Notes under the pieces: model-generated
Database searches by the model: none
Told to the model about the DNA's origin: nothing
What the model saw: the letters and a program-made list of their open reading frames with translations, nothing else
Program-made: the position numbers and the translations under genes
NCBI RefSeq assembly: GCF_045679555.1
Contig: NC_092096.1
Location: 20,808,688 to 20,872,687 of the forward strand
From: Salvelinus alpinus
Lineage: Eukaryota; Chordata; Actinopteri; Salmoniformes; Salmonidae
Direction of reading: 5' to 3'
DNA: 64,000 nucleotides
In this document: in pieces, positions 47,407 to 58,816 of the stretch
How the letters are laid out: the number at the start of each line of letters is the position of its first letter
Position numbering within the stretch: position 1 is the first letter of the stretch

Positions 47407-50400
47407 ATGGACTCGGAATTTTCGGCAACGGACAATGCAGGTATGCAGGCTGTATCTAATAAATGACCATGCAAATATGCCAGCCGCTGCATATACTATT
47501 TGCTACTTGAGTTATTTTGGGGTATGTTCAGCAAGACACCATGTTCACAGCTTGTTTCCAGTCAAAAATTAAGTCCACAGGACCCGAGCAGTACTCGTAT
47601 ATTTCTACAACAATTATGAACATTTGCTCCACTGAATATGCCCCAGTACCCATAATTAAGATGCATAAGCTACATTCAATTACACAAGACTGTTGCGAAA
47701 CGTTATTTAACAATTTCAGAGAATGCACTAGCTATGTTGCAGATTGATTTCAAAATTGTTTACAATGTTCTTTTGAAATACTCTCCAAGCCAATGAAGGT
47801 ACAACACATAACAACGTTTGTGGACACCTGCTCCTCGAACATCTAATTGAAAAGTCATGGGCATTAATATGGGGTTGGTCCCCCCTTTGCTGCTATAACA
47901 GCCTCCACTAGACATCCTGTGAAGGCTTTCCACTAGATGTTGGAAAATTGCTGCGGGGCTTGGTTTCTATTCGGCCACAAGAGCATTAGTGAGGTCGGGC
48001 ACTGATGTTGGGCGATTAGGCCTGGCTCACAGTCGGCGTTCCAATTCATCCCAGAGGTGTTCGTTGAGGTCAGGGCTCAGTGCAGGCTAGTCAAGTTCTT
48101 ACAGACCGTTCTCGACAAACCATTTCTCTATGGATCTCGCTTTGTGCACGGGGGCATTGTCATGCTGAAACAGTAAAGGTCCTAACCCCAAACTTTTGCC
48201 ACAAAGTTGAAAGGACAGAATCGTCTAGAATGTCATTGTTTGCTGTAGTGTTAAGATGTCCCTTCACCTGAACCATGAAAAACAACCCCAGACCATTATT
48301 CCTCCTCCACCAAACTTTAGAGTTGGCACTATGCATTGGGGCAAGTAGCGTTCTCCTGGACTCCGCCAAACCCAGATTCGTCGTTGGACTACCAGAGAAC
48401 GCTCCAGAGTCCAATGGCGGCAAGCTTTACACCACTCCAGCTGACGCTTGGCATTGCGCATGATGACCTTAGGCTTGTGTGCGGCTGCTCAGCCATGGAA
48501 ACCCATTTCACGAAGCTCCCGACAAGCAGTTATTGTGCTGACATTGCTTCCAGAGGCAGTTTGGAACTCTATAGTGAGTGTTGCAAACAAGGACCGACAA
48601 ATTGTACGAGCTATGCTCTTCAGCACTCGACGGTCTCGTTCTGTGAGCTTGTGTGGCCTACCACTTTGCGGCTGAGCTGTTGTTGCTCCTAGAGTTTCCA
48701 CTTCACAATAACAACACTTACAGTTGACTGGGGCAGCTCTAGCAGGGCAGAAATTTGGTGGTGCACGCTAATAGCATTTCAATCGGTGACGTCACTCGCT
48801 CTGAGACCTGAAGTAGTTGTTCCCCTTGCTCTGCAAGGGCCGTGGCTTTTGTGGCGCGATGGGTAACGATGCTTCGTGGGTGACTGTTGTTGATGTGTGC
48901 AGAGGGTCACTGGTTTGAGCCCAGGTAGGGGCGAGGAGAGGGACGGAAGCTATACTGTTACATTGATGCTGTTGACCCGGATCACTGGTTGCTGGCGAAT
49001 AAGGGTGAACGTGGAAAGAGGAAGCTGGCGGATCGTTGGGAGAACGACCTCTATATTGTTATGGAGAAGAATAGTGACAACCACATCTTCAAGATACAGA
49101 ACATGTCGACTGGCCGAGAAAACGGTCCACCGTAATCTGATAATTCCTGTAAACTTCTTGCTTCTCCCTGACACTGCCTTGGAGACACCTAATACGGGAG
49201 ACCGTGAGGATCCGAATGAGGAGATGGAGGACTCATCCATGAACGACATACAAGAAATGGACATTGGTGAGAGGACTAGTGCGGGGGTATCAGAACAGAC
49301 CTCGGGGAAGCACAGCCGGAGCACGCTGAAAAAGAAACCCCAGATGTGCTGGAAGATGGGCCACTGGCGAGGGACCCTCAGAACTCACCACATTCTGAGG
49401 GTGCCACTGGTGGCACAAGCATGTCAGAGCTAACCTTTGGAGAAGAAATGTCCGAACCCTTTGAAGAAGAAAGGCATTCTGAAGATGCCGCTGGTAGCAC
49501 AAGCTCCAGCAACAGTCACCCACGAAGCATCGTTACCCATCGCGCCACAAAAGCCGCGGCCCTTGCAGAGCAAGGGGAACAACTACTTCAGGTCTCAGAG
49601 TGAGTGACGTCACCCGATTGAAACGCTAATAGCGCGCACCACCGCTAACAAGCCAGCCATTTCACATCGGTTACACCACGTTGAAAGTCACTGAGCCTCT
49701 CAGTAAGGCTATTCTACTGAAAATGTTTGTCTATGAAGATTGCATGGCTGTGTGCTAGATTTTATTCATCTGTCAGCAACTGGTGTAGCTGAAATAGCCA
49801 AATTCACTCATTTGAAGGGGTGTCCACATACTTTTGTATATACAGTGTATGCGTTTGACGTTCTGTCTGATTGCACCCTTATTATTCATTTTTCCATGCT
49901 GTTTTAGGTCTCCCTCTCCTCTCCCTCTGCCTCTTGGTTCCACCCATTCAGCTCATGTCAGCGTCCATATGGCAGGTGGTGCAACAGCGAGATGCCATGA
50001 ATTATGCAATGCTGGCGGAGTTTGTCTCCCTGGTGACAGAGATGGTCCCGGAGTTGCTGATCTATAGGCACAGGGCCCAACTTATTTTGGGATTGCGAGC
50101 AAGGGTGAGTGTTACAACCCTAATGAGTGAGTGTAGAGGCATAGATAGAGCCCTGATGTATTCGGATCCCTTTTAGAATCCAAGAGTGGAAGATTTAGTC
50201 TTGTGTAGGCACACTAATTTCAAAACAGTCCCTTTACAAGTCAGAATGTTGAATAAACTTCATTTGGACAAACTTTACCTGTTGTCTGCTGATTTGTATC
50301 CTTATGTCGGAGGTAATCGGTGACCAAATATCCACAGTGAAGTGTTATTAGCCCGACTTTCAGTACGCTGGTCTGTATATGTTTTCAATACTGATGCATG

Positions 50401-53400
50401 GGACGTAAACACCTGCACAATATCTTAACAAGGGCCAAGCATGACCAAACGTTGACAACTTTTCATTTGTAGTATATCGCATGCGGTTCCAGCTGATTGC
50501 GAAGGGGACATGCTTCGGTCGACAACGTTTGGTTACGTTCGGCTATTGTTTGCATATTGTGCATCATGTGCAATGCGTCAGGAGATAGAAAATACAAACC
50601 GTGGAAATGTTATCTTTATTTCCTACTGCCAAAAGGACAACAGCACGGGCAACCGGTGAATTGAGTGTAAATATCATTTTATTCAACATTCTGGCTTGTA
50701 GAGACTACTGCATATTTTTTTGTGCGTCTTTTTCAGATTGAAAAGCCATGGGGTGACCATGGTAACAGTCTGACGTACTATAACTATATAACTAATGAAT
50801 AATGGTTTATGGGGTATGTGTTATTGCAGCACATTCTGGAGTTGTGTCGCAGTGAGCATCCTGTAGAACCTCAGGTCATCTTAACCCAGCTGTACATGAT
50901 TCAACCACTTACCCACTTCAGTAATGATGTAAGTTGATCTTCAATGAATACCTTCTTCCTGGAGGAGTAGACTGGAATAACTGTGGAGTGAAATGCACTG
51001 CTATAGATAAACTATGTTGGACAAATGTGTCCTTATTTGATGTATTCTACAGGTAAGTGACACAGAGGTGGAGTCGTCAGAGACTAATTTTCTGGAGCTG
51101 GTCCAGACCCTGCTTAAAGACCCTGATGAGAGAGAGCATTTTTTCACAGTGAGACTTCATAGAACACATGTCCTCTTGCATTGGATTTACAGGTCAATGA
51201 AGTAAAGTGTTTTTTGCATTGCATTTACCTGTATATTAAATAATGTGGAGGGTTTTCTTCCTCATCTGTGTCCCTCAGGAGATATTCCCAGTGGAGTATG
51301 GACCACAATATGACATCGAGCTGCAGACTCTACTGTGGGAGTTCCTCTCCAGATTGGTTCAACTGTTACCGACCCCTGACCTCACACAGGTGAGGGAAAG
51401 AATACCTTCCATTCACATCTACTGTTTAATAATCATTGTGCAGTACCAGATTAATTAAACTGTGCAAGGAACCATGTGAAGTGGAATATTCAGTAGATAC
51501 ATATCTATTATTTTATCTATCCCCCAGACAATGGCATGGCTTGGTACTGCCCCCTCAGTCTTGGATGATTGTGCCCATGTTATATCTCATCCAGCAGATC
51601 TGAAGAGTCTGCTCCAGCACCATAAACGTCTTGGGCATTTGGAGCAACATGGTGGGTGACACGTAGCAAATGAATGAATCCTATTTTAAAACTGCACATG
51701 GCATACATCCAAATGGATTGACTTTAATTGTAGCATCCTCTCTTTGAACAGTACCCCCCTGCGCCATGGGCGACTGCATCCTGTCCTCTCTCTCCATCCC
51801 GCCACACAGTAGAACGGTGATCAGCACTGAGCAGACCACCTGTGACAACCAGTCAGAACCCTCGCAGGAGTTTGTGGATGACTTCGAGGTGGAAATTGTA
51901 ACTCTGACAGATTATGAAGAGGTTGAATTAGGTTTGAGTCAGGAGGAGGTGGAGGATGGGAACGATGACGAAGGACAGACCATGGAGGACAAGGAAGAAG
52001 AGCCTAAAGAAACGCCCGTTGAAGAAGTGGAGGAAGAGGAGAAAGTGATGGAGGACCATGAAGAGAGGGGCTTGGAGAACAACTCGCATCTAGAAGAAGC
52101 CGAGGATGACCCAGCATCCTCCCATCACCAAACATCCTCTGGGCCACACATCTGCTCAGTCTGTGAGAAGAGCTTCAAGTTTGCCTCTGCACTAATAGCC
52201 CACCAGGTCATCCATACAGGAGAGCGCCCGTATGTGTGCCATCTGTGCGGCCGGTGTTTCTCCTTCAGGCAGTCTCTGGACAGGCACAAACAGACACACA
52301 AGGATGGGCGCGTTTACGACTGCTTGATCTGTGGGGAGACCTTTCAGTCCTTGTCAGCCCGCACAGAGCACAAGAAGAGCCATATGGAGCAAGGCGCTTA
52401 CCAGTGCTCACAGTGCCACAGGAAGTTCAACTGGGCGTCGGCTATGGTGAGACACCTGAAGGCTCACACAGAGGGCACTGAGGTCAAAACGCAGGAACTT
52501 ACAAAAAGCCTGAAGTCTGAGAAAGAGGATATAGGGATTAAAGACATTGTAGGAGAGGTGGCTATTGAACCCCCTGAAACAGACCCGGTGTTGGAGGATG
52601 GAGGGAAATCCTGTCACAATCCACAGGAAGGAGATGGTCAGTTTGGTCAGTCCACTTCGTCTGAGCCTGCAGTGTTGGTGCCTGGACTTCTGGACAAGGT
52701 CGTAACACTTGTCAAGGTCCGTACCAGTGGTAGGAAAACGAAACCGACCTTGAAGGTGCAGATGGTGAACCTGCAGAAGCTCAAAGGAAAGGTTGCCACC
52801 CCAAAGAGGAGGACGGGTGGAAGCTTGATGAACCCCCAGGGTTTCACACCATTGCATTTTAAGAGGTAAAGTAGATGGATGCAGACAGTTTTTAAGGTTA
52901 AATAACAAGTTTGGTATTTTAAGTGAGAAATAAAATGTTACTCAACTGTCATCTCATGGCATTAATACGGGCAATTCCACAGTAACAGAGTGACACTGAG
53001 ACTCAGATTTTTTTACTTTAAAATGTATGTCAAACAAAAAACTAAGTTTGGTAACAGACAGCACAAAATGTCATTCTGTTACCAAACTACTGTTTATCAA
53101 GTAAATGTATCCTTGAAAAATTCTGTGGAAATTGTTCAACGTAGTCCTTGTGCATAGTTGTATGGTTTGTTTAACTTTGCAATCATTGGTTTTTGTTTGA
53201 CATACATTTTCATGTGAAAAATCTGAGTCTCTGTGTCACTTTGTTACCTTGGAATTGCCCTCTACCTACTTGTTTATCTTCAACAGTGAGGAACACTCCT
53301 ATGGCTCACCAGTGGTCTCAACAAAGGAAGGAGATATAGGTACAGATACATGTATTACCTTATTAGTTTTGCATAAGTGTGTAATTGTTTGGTCTGTTGA

Positions 53401-54759
53401 GTGGTTACCTACATGTATTATTTTGTTACATACATTGCTTAAATAATTGTTTGTATCCTGCCCTTATTGAATCCATCAGGTTTTCACTTTTACTTTGTTG
53501 GTCCTTCAGGGTGGTGTCCATTCTCCTGTCCCGAGTGCTCATTCGTCAACTCAGACGAGGCGTCCGTCCAGCAGCATATTGAGACGAACCACTCGGGGGA
53601 AGTACAGGAAGACGCTCTGTCCGCTCCGCACCAAACAGGCCAAGCTGGACACTATGATTGCCCAGACTGTAACAGCAGCTACAAGTTTCAGTCCTTACTG
53701 AAATACCATCGGCGCGTCCACACCGGCGAGCGCCCATACGTGTGCCCTCAGTGCGGACGCCGCTTCTCCTTCAAGCAGTCACTAGAGAGGCACAAACAGA
53801 CACACAAGGATGGGCGCAAGCATGACTGTCTGATCTGTGGGCAGAACTTCAAGTCCTTGTCAGCGTACACAGAGCACAAGAAGAACCACATGGAGAATGG
53901 TGTGTATCGGTGTTCGGAATGCGACCGGCGGTTCTCCTGGAAGTCTGCGCTGGTAAGACACCTCCGGACTCACACGGAGAACGCCACCGAGGCTGAGCTC
54001 TCTTACAAATGCCCAAGGTGTGACTTGGGATTCAGCAGTAGTACGTACCTTAACAGGCACCTGCTCACACACCAAGAGGAGAGGTTGCATGTCTGCAGCT
54101 GTGGCAAGAACTTTGCCTACAAGGCTGCTCTGACCGCACACCAGCGCACCCACCTGAAAGAGAGGCCACACCAGTGCAAGCAGTGTGGAAAGGGTTTCCT
54201 CTACAAGGGAGGGCTGGTAAGTCACATGAAGATCCACTCTGAAGAAATGCCTTTCATGTGCTCATTCTGTGGGAAGAGCTTCAAGAGGGAGAGGAACATG
54301 AAGAAACACGAACGCTGCCACACCAGAGAGAACGTGTTCAGCTGCTCGCAGTGCGACAAGACCTTTGTGTACAAGGCCACACTGACCAGGCACGAGCTAA
54401 CCCACTCGGGGGAGAGACCGTTCCTGTGCTCCGATTGTGGCAAAGGGTTTTTCTCCCATGCGGAGCTTCTAAAGCATGAGCGCTTCCACACGGGCCACAA
54501 GCCGTTCCAGTGCTCCCACTGCGGGAAGCAGTTCACCCAGTCCTGCTACCTGACCATTCACCTGCGCTACCACACAGGGGTACGGCCTTACTCCTGCACC
54601 CATTGTGACAAGAGCTTTCTCAGCGCCAACCGTCTAAAGAGACACCTGAGAACCCACACAGGAGAGAAACCCTACCTGTGTTCAGAGTGTGGCAAAGGGT
54701 TCAAACAGTCATATCACCTCAAGATGCACCAGCAGACTCATGCCACTAAGATTTACTGA
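47407..54759 (+). CDS. Gene D' (complete gene D): TINF2_N-C2H2 protein, about 1025 aa, 9 exons
   Basis: Predicted exons: 47407-47440, 49908-50104, 50830-50928, 51053-51148, 51279-51389, 51528-51651, 51752-52865, 53287-53339, 53510-54759. The sum is 3078 bp in one frame. Residues about 12-220 form the TIN2-like domain. Exon 7 codes for [13 protein letters not shown], a Glu/Asp-rich region and four C2H2 fingers (about 353-465), then a basic spacer ([12 protein letters not shown]). Exon 9 has 14 more fingers. The four fingers of exon 7 closely resemble fingers 2-5 of exon 9, sharing the unusual linker THKDGR and the CLICG finger. Finger 7 of exon 9 has only one residue between its cysteines (HVCSCGKNF). 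Intron 7 contains a MITE. This is the only complete copy of gene D. Confidence 0.88.
47802..49847 (-). mobile_element. Tc1-like transposon in intron 1 of gene D', broken, with nested insert
   Basis: Second copy of 28248-30293 with the same TA flanks, the same broken minus-strand transposase pieces and the same nested insert. Confidence 0.85.
48757..49647. mobile_element. Inverted-repeat insert with Ty3/gypsy-like pol remnant (second copy, fossil)
   Basis: Second copy of 29203-30093. Inverted arms of about 130 bp enclose a broken fragment resembling the C-terminal end of a gypsy integrase. Confidence 0.6.
52969..53260. mobile_element. MITE with about 70-bp terminal inverted repeats in intron 7 of gene D'
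   Basis: A 292-bp unit that begins GGGCAATTCCACAGTAACAG and ends with the mirrored TTGTTACCTTGGAATTGCCC. The inverted arms are about 70 bp long and about 90% alike. The centre has a second perfect inverted pair, GTTTGGTAACAGA and TCTGTTACCAAAC, at about 53047-53091. No coding capacity. Family not identified. Confidence 0.8.
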
Positions 54760-54865
54760 GGCATGATTGTGTCTCTGTCCAGACTTCAGTCAAATGATTT
54801 GGTAGAATGTAATGGTGAGTTAGCTGTCGACTATGTAGACAACCAGGAGTGTTAAAATATAAATA

Positions 54866-55813
54866 CTGAATAAAAATATAAATTCAATATGCAACATATT
54901 CAAAGATTTTAGTGAGTTACAGTTCATATAAGGAAATCATTCAATTGAAATAAATTCATTAGGCCATAATCTATGGATTTCACATGAATGGGCAGGGGTG
55001 CAGCCAGGGGTGGGCCTGGGAGGGCTTAGGACCACCCACTGGGGAGCCAGACCCAGCCAGTCAGAATGAGTTTTTCCTCTCAAAACGGCTTTATTACAGA
55101 CAGAAATACTCCTCCATTTCATCAGCTGTCGGTGGCTGGTCTCAGATGATCCCGCAGGTGAAGAAGCCGGATGTGGAGGTCCTGGGCTGGCGTGGTTACA
55201 CGTGGTCTGCGGTTGTGAGACCGCCAACAGCTCTGGTGGACATTCCTGCAGTCAGCATAACAATTGCACGTTCCCTCAAAACTTGACGCCTCATCTGTGG
55301 CATTGTGTTGTGACAAAACTGCAAATTTTAAAGTGGCCTTTTATGGTCCCCCGCAGAAGGTGCACCTGTGAGCTCCCATCAGATCCTTGGGCTCCCGAGT
55401 GGCACAGCGGTCTAAGGCACTGCATCTCAGTGCTAGAGACGTCACTACAGACCCTGGTTCAATCCCGGGCTGTATCACAACCGGCCGTGATCGGGAGTGC
55501 CATAGGGCGGCGGACAATTTGCCCAGCGTCTTCTGGGTTAGGGGAGAGTTTGGCTATCATTGTAAAATAAAAATTGGGTTTTACATGACTTAACTAGTTA
55601 AATAATGATAATGCTGTTTAATCAGCTTCTTGATATGTCACACCTGTCAGGTGGATGTATTATTTTGGCACGGTAGAAATGCTCCCTAACATGGACGTAA
55701 ACAATTTTGTGCATGAAAATTGAGAGAAATACGTTTTTTGTGAGTATGAAACATACCTGGGATTTTTTATTTCAGCACATGAAACATGATTACACGTTTA
55801 TATTTTTGTTCAG
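54866..55813. mobile_element. Tc1/mariner-like non-autonomous transposon, interrupted by a SINE
   Basis: TA-flanked. The left end CTGAATAAAAATATAAATTC mirrors the right end ACGTTTATATTTTTGTTCAG, the pattern of an abundant teleost element. The inner part contains the characteristic CACACCTGTCAGGTGGATGT near the right end. No intact transposase frame. A SINE sits at 55385-55607. Confidence 0.8.
55385..55607 (+). mobile_element. tRNA-derived SINE (salmonid SmaI/HpaI-related)
   Basis: The polymerase III A box region (GTGGCACAGCGGTCTAAGGC) and B box (GGTTCAATCCCGG) are clear, followed by the body motif GGCCGTGATCGGGAGTGCC and a tail ending TTAACTAGTTAAATAATGA. It is inserted inside the Tc1/mariner-like element and is therefore younger than it. 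Confidence 0.8.
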
Positions 55814-55901
55814 TATATTAGTGATAATTCCTAATCTAAGGATTCATGAAATGCATTTGAATTCTTTCCGGCTTTCCTAAACTGAAATAATGATAGAAAT
55901 A

Positions 55902-55977
55902 CTGTGTCGTTGTTACTCATCAAGGCACATACAGCTCTTCTGTGTCGTTGTTACTCATCAAGGCACATACAGCTCTT
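55902..55977. repeat. Perfect 38-bp tandem duplication
   Basis: The 38-bp unit beginning CTGTGTCGTTGTTACTCATC is present twice head to tail without a mismatch. Confidence 0.9.
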
Positions 55978-57073
55978 CTGTGAGCTGAATCACTCATGTG
56001 ACACAACTTTGGCCTGGATTTAATCTGTAGAGCCCTGGCTGCAATTAATCCCGGACAAAATTTTGTTTTTGGTTGATTATAACAATGTAGAAGTACTAAA
56101 AGAATTGTGCCTTGTGTCCTTCTGCTAAAATGCATTTCATATGTATAGTACATTGTATTTTCATAGAGTTGTAGCTCAAATGAGTTTAATGAAGAGACTT
56201 CAATGAACAATACAAATTGTTACTGTCTTTTGTAATGAAAACCTCAACTTAAAACCTACTAATAAAAAAGGAAACTCAAGCATACGTAAAACTAAACTTT
56301 ATTAGATGCATGGGTACATTTACCATCTAAAAACTCAAGCTATGGTTTGGGATTTTTTGTTTTTTACAAAACAGGCATGTCTTAGAAACTTTGCTCCGAA
56401 CATTGGCAGTAAGGGGTGAGATACCACTGACATTGGTCTCATATCAGCTTTGCAGAGGTTGAACCATTTGACAATCTTAATACTGGCCATCAATCTGGGT
56501 CTGAATGTTTGCATGCTAAATCTGTACCATGATTTAATTGATCAATTCACTTAATGGTAATGACTTCATTACCATTATATATAATATTAATTAACAAAAT
56601 AGGACTCACATTCCCTTCAAAGGAGCAATGTTTCAATGACAGACTAGCAGTTATTTAGCACCAACATCAGTTTCACATGTTTAAAGAACACAGTGCCTCA
56701 AGAGGACTTGCAGGGATTATGCAGTTTGTTACCAGATGTCACTTAGGAGTGCATTGTGTGGGTGGGAAAGTAAAGGACAGTGTTGAATAGTCACTTCAAA
56801 TGGGTGACAGGACAATTGTGACTAGTTTATACAATTTAAGATTTGAGGTGAAAGTAAACTCATTTGAGAATCCCAGTTTCAGTAGGTTCTGATGTTTCAC
56901 TCATGTTGAGTGTGCACACCGGCATACAGATTAGTTTCAGTAGTTAGGAATGCCATGACTTCATCTGAGGTCCGCCACCTAGGTCACATTTAACATGAGA
57001 AAACAATGCATGGCCACACTGCCAAAACTATTGAACTGGGAAACAATTGATCCAGCACTTTGGCCAGACTGAT

Positions 57074-58742
57074 CTACACAACCATGTGTAGAGTGATGGG
57101 GCAGTGGTCACTGCCCATAGCTTGGTTGCGGATCTTGCTATCACAAAGGCCTGGCAGTAGAGCAGAGGACAACACAAAGTAGTCCAGACGCCAGCCTACG
57201 TTCTTAGACCGAGAGTTCATCATGTAGGTCCAGAAGGTGTACGCGTTGGCCTGCTCGGGGTACAGCTCGCGGAAGCTGTCGGTGAAGCCTGCAGCCAGCA
57301 GCTGATTGAAGCCCTCACGCTCCTCTGCTGTGAAGCCTGCGTTTTTTTTGTTGCCTTTGGAGTTCTTCAGGTCGATCTCCTCATGGGCCACGTTCAGATC
57401 CCCACACAGCACCAGGGGCTTGCGCTTGTCCAGGTCGCTCAGGTAGGCCTTGAACTCCACATCCCAGGTCTTGCGATAGTCCAGGCGCACCAGGCCTCGG
57501 CCAGAGTTGGGCACGTAGGCGGTGACCAGGAAGAAGGTGGGGAACTCAGCAGTGATAACACGGCCCTCCTTATCATGCTCCTCTTTACCTGCAGACAGAT
57601 TGGGGATAGGCAGGTTAACTAGGACACCTGGAGAGAACAGTCTGAATGAGTAAAGTTAAGACATTCACAGCCAACTAGAGTAACCAGGATCAGCCATTCA
57701 CTCACCAATGCCATAGGTAACTTTGAGGGGCTCAGTTTTGCACAGCATAGCTACCCCGCTATAGCCCTCCTTCTCATCGGAGCCAGCCCAGTACTTGTGG
57801 GGGAACTCGGGCATGGAGGTGATTTCATCAGGAAGGGACTTCTCAGCGCACTTCGTCTCCTGTAGGCACAGCACATCTGGGGCCTCGTCACGCACCCACT
57901 GGGCAAGAGAGAGGGAAAATAACCAGTCAGCTCCTTCACATTGCACTGCCATGTAAAGGTGCAGCCACTGTGCAGATGAATGAACCAGACAATAGTATTA
58001 AACAGACGTTCATAGACACTCAATGTTTAAATCTCATGCATTGTATAACTGTAGTGTGTGGACTTATTTCACATGTGTAGTTAACAATTCTATGCACTAT
58101 AGCTCAACTAACCGGTGCCTCTGCACATTGACTCTGTACCAGTACCCCTGTATATAGTCTCGCTATTGTTATTTTACTGCTGCTCTTTAACTACTTGTTA
58201 TTTTTATTTATTATTCTTATTCATATTTTTAAAACTGCATTGTTGGCAAGGGACTTGTCAGTAAGCATTTCACTGTAAGGTCTACACTTGTGGTATTCGG
58301 CGCATGTGACTAATACAATTTGATTTATAGCTCAATGCCAAGTCGTAATGCAGCTTTGGACTCTGTGGTTCCCAAACTCACATCAAGGCCCTTCTTCTTG
58401 ACCCAAGCTCTGAGCCCATCCACATTCCAGGAGGTGATCTTCATGTTAGCAGCACGACCATCTTTGCTGTTCATCTTATCAGGAGGGTCACTGTACAGAA
58501 TGGGGGCCTCTGGTTCCTTGACCTTCTTTCCTTTCTTGGCAGCGGAAGCTGTAAGGTGACAGAGAAAACAGGAGGGGTAGTGTTCTTTCCATTTGTATTC
58601 TGTTCTGCTTCAGACATACTGTAAGTGTAAGATACATATCGCAAAAAACAGTTAACATCAATTGACTAGATGTCTCACCTGTGCCGTTGTCATGGTCACC
58701 ATCTCCAGCCTCCTGCTCATTTTTCTTCGATCTTTTCGACAT
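57074..58742 (-). CDS. apex1: APEX1: DNA-(apurinic or apyrimidinic site) endonuclease, 312 aa
   Basis: Exons in transcript order: 58679-58742, 58382-58548, 57706-57898, 57074-57588. They sum to 939 bp. It cleaves DNA 5' of abasic sites in base-excision repair in the nucleus. A Lys-rich N-terminus ([19 protein letters not shown]) acts as the expected nuclear signal. The exonuclease-phosphatase fold is complete, with the catalytic Asn in [10 protein letters not shown], metal-binding Glu in LQETKC, active-site Tyr in TAYVPN, Asp/Asn in [10 protein letters not shown] and Asp-His in GSDHCPI. Human APE1 has 318 residues. The redox cysteine (Cys65 in human, ICSWNVDG) is Thr here (ITSWNVDG). An AG acceptor at 58817 suggests an upstream non-coding exon. 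It is divergent to osgep. Confidence 0.97.
58085..58325. repeat. Salmonid interspersed repeat in intron 2 of apex1
   Basis: Contains the common salmonid strings GCACATTGACTCTGTACCAG, GTAAGCATTTCACTGTAAGG and GTATTCGGCGCATGTGAC, a widespread retroposon tail. Class not certain (LINE 3' end or SINE). Confidence 0.6.
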
Positions 58743-58816
58743 ACTTGCACTCGTTCTTATCCCACACACGCCCCGAAGACACACAACACCCACACACAAG
58801 TACACACGCGCCGCCG

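Larger units (their letters stand above)
33566..52524. repeat. Right copy of the 18.9-kb duplication
   Basis: Collinear with 14041-32971 and differing by scattered substitutions and small indels. It contains genes B', C' and most of D' plus all the same transposon insertions at the same positions. Unlike the left copy it continues into unique sequence through the end of gene D'. Confidence 0.95.
54760..57073. other. Intergenic region between gene D' and apex1
   Basis: No gene seen. It holds the 3' UTR of D', a Tc1-like non-autonomous element with a SINE inside it, a 38-bp tandem duplication, and on the minus strand the apex1 3' UTR. A minus-strand AATAAA near 56296-56301 is the best candidate for the apex1 polyadenylation signal, giving a 3' UTR of roughly 0.8 kb. 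Confidence 0.55.

Noticed and set aside
55390-55465. A possible tRNA gene downstream of gene D
   Set aside because: It is the head of a tRNA-derived SINE inserted in a transposon.
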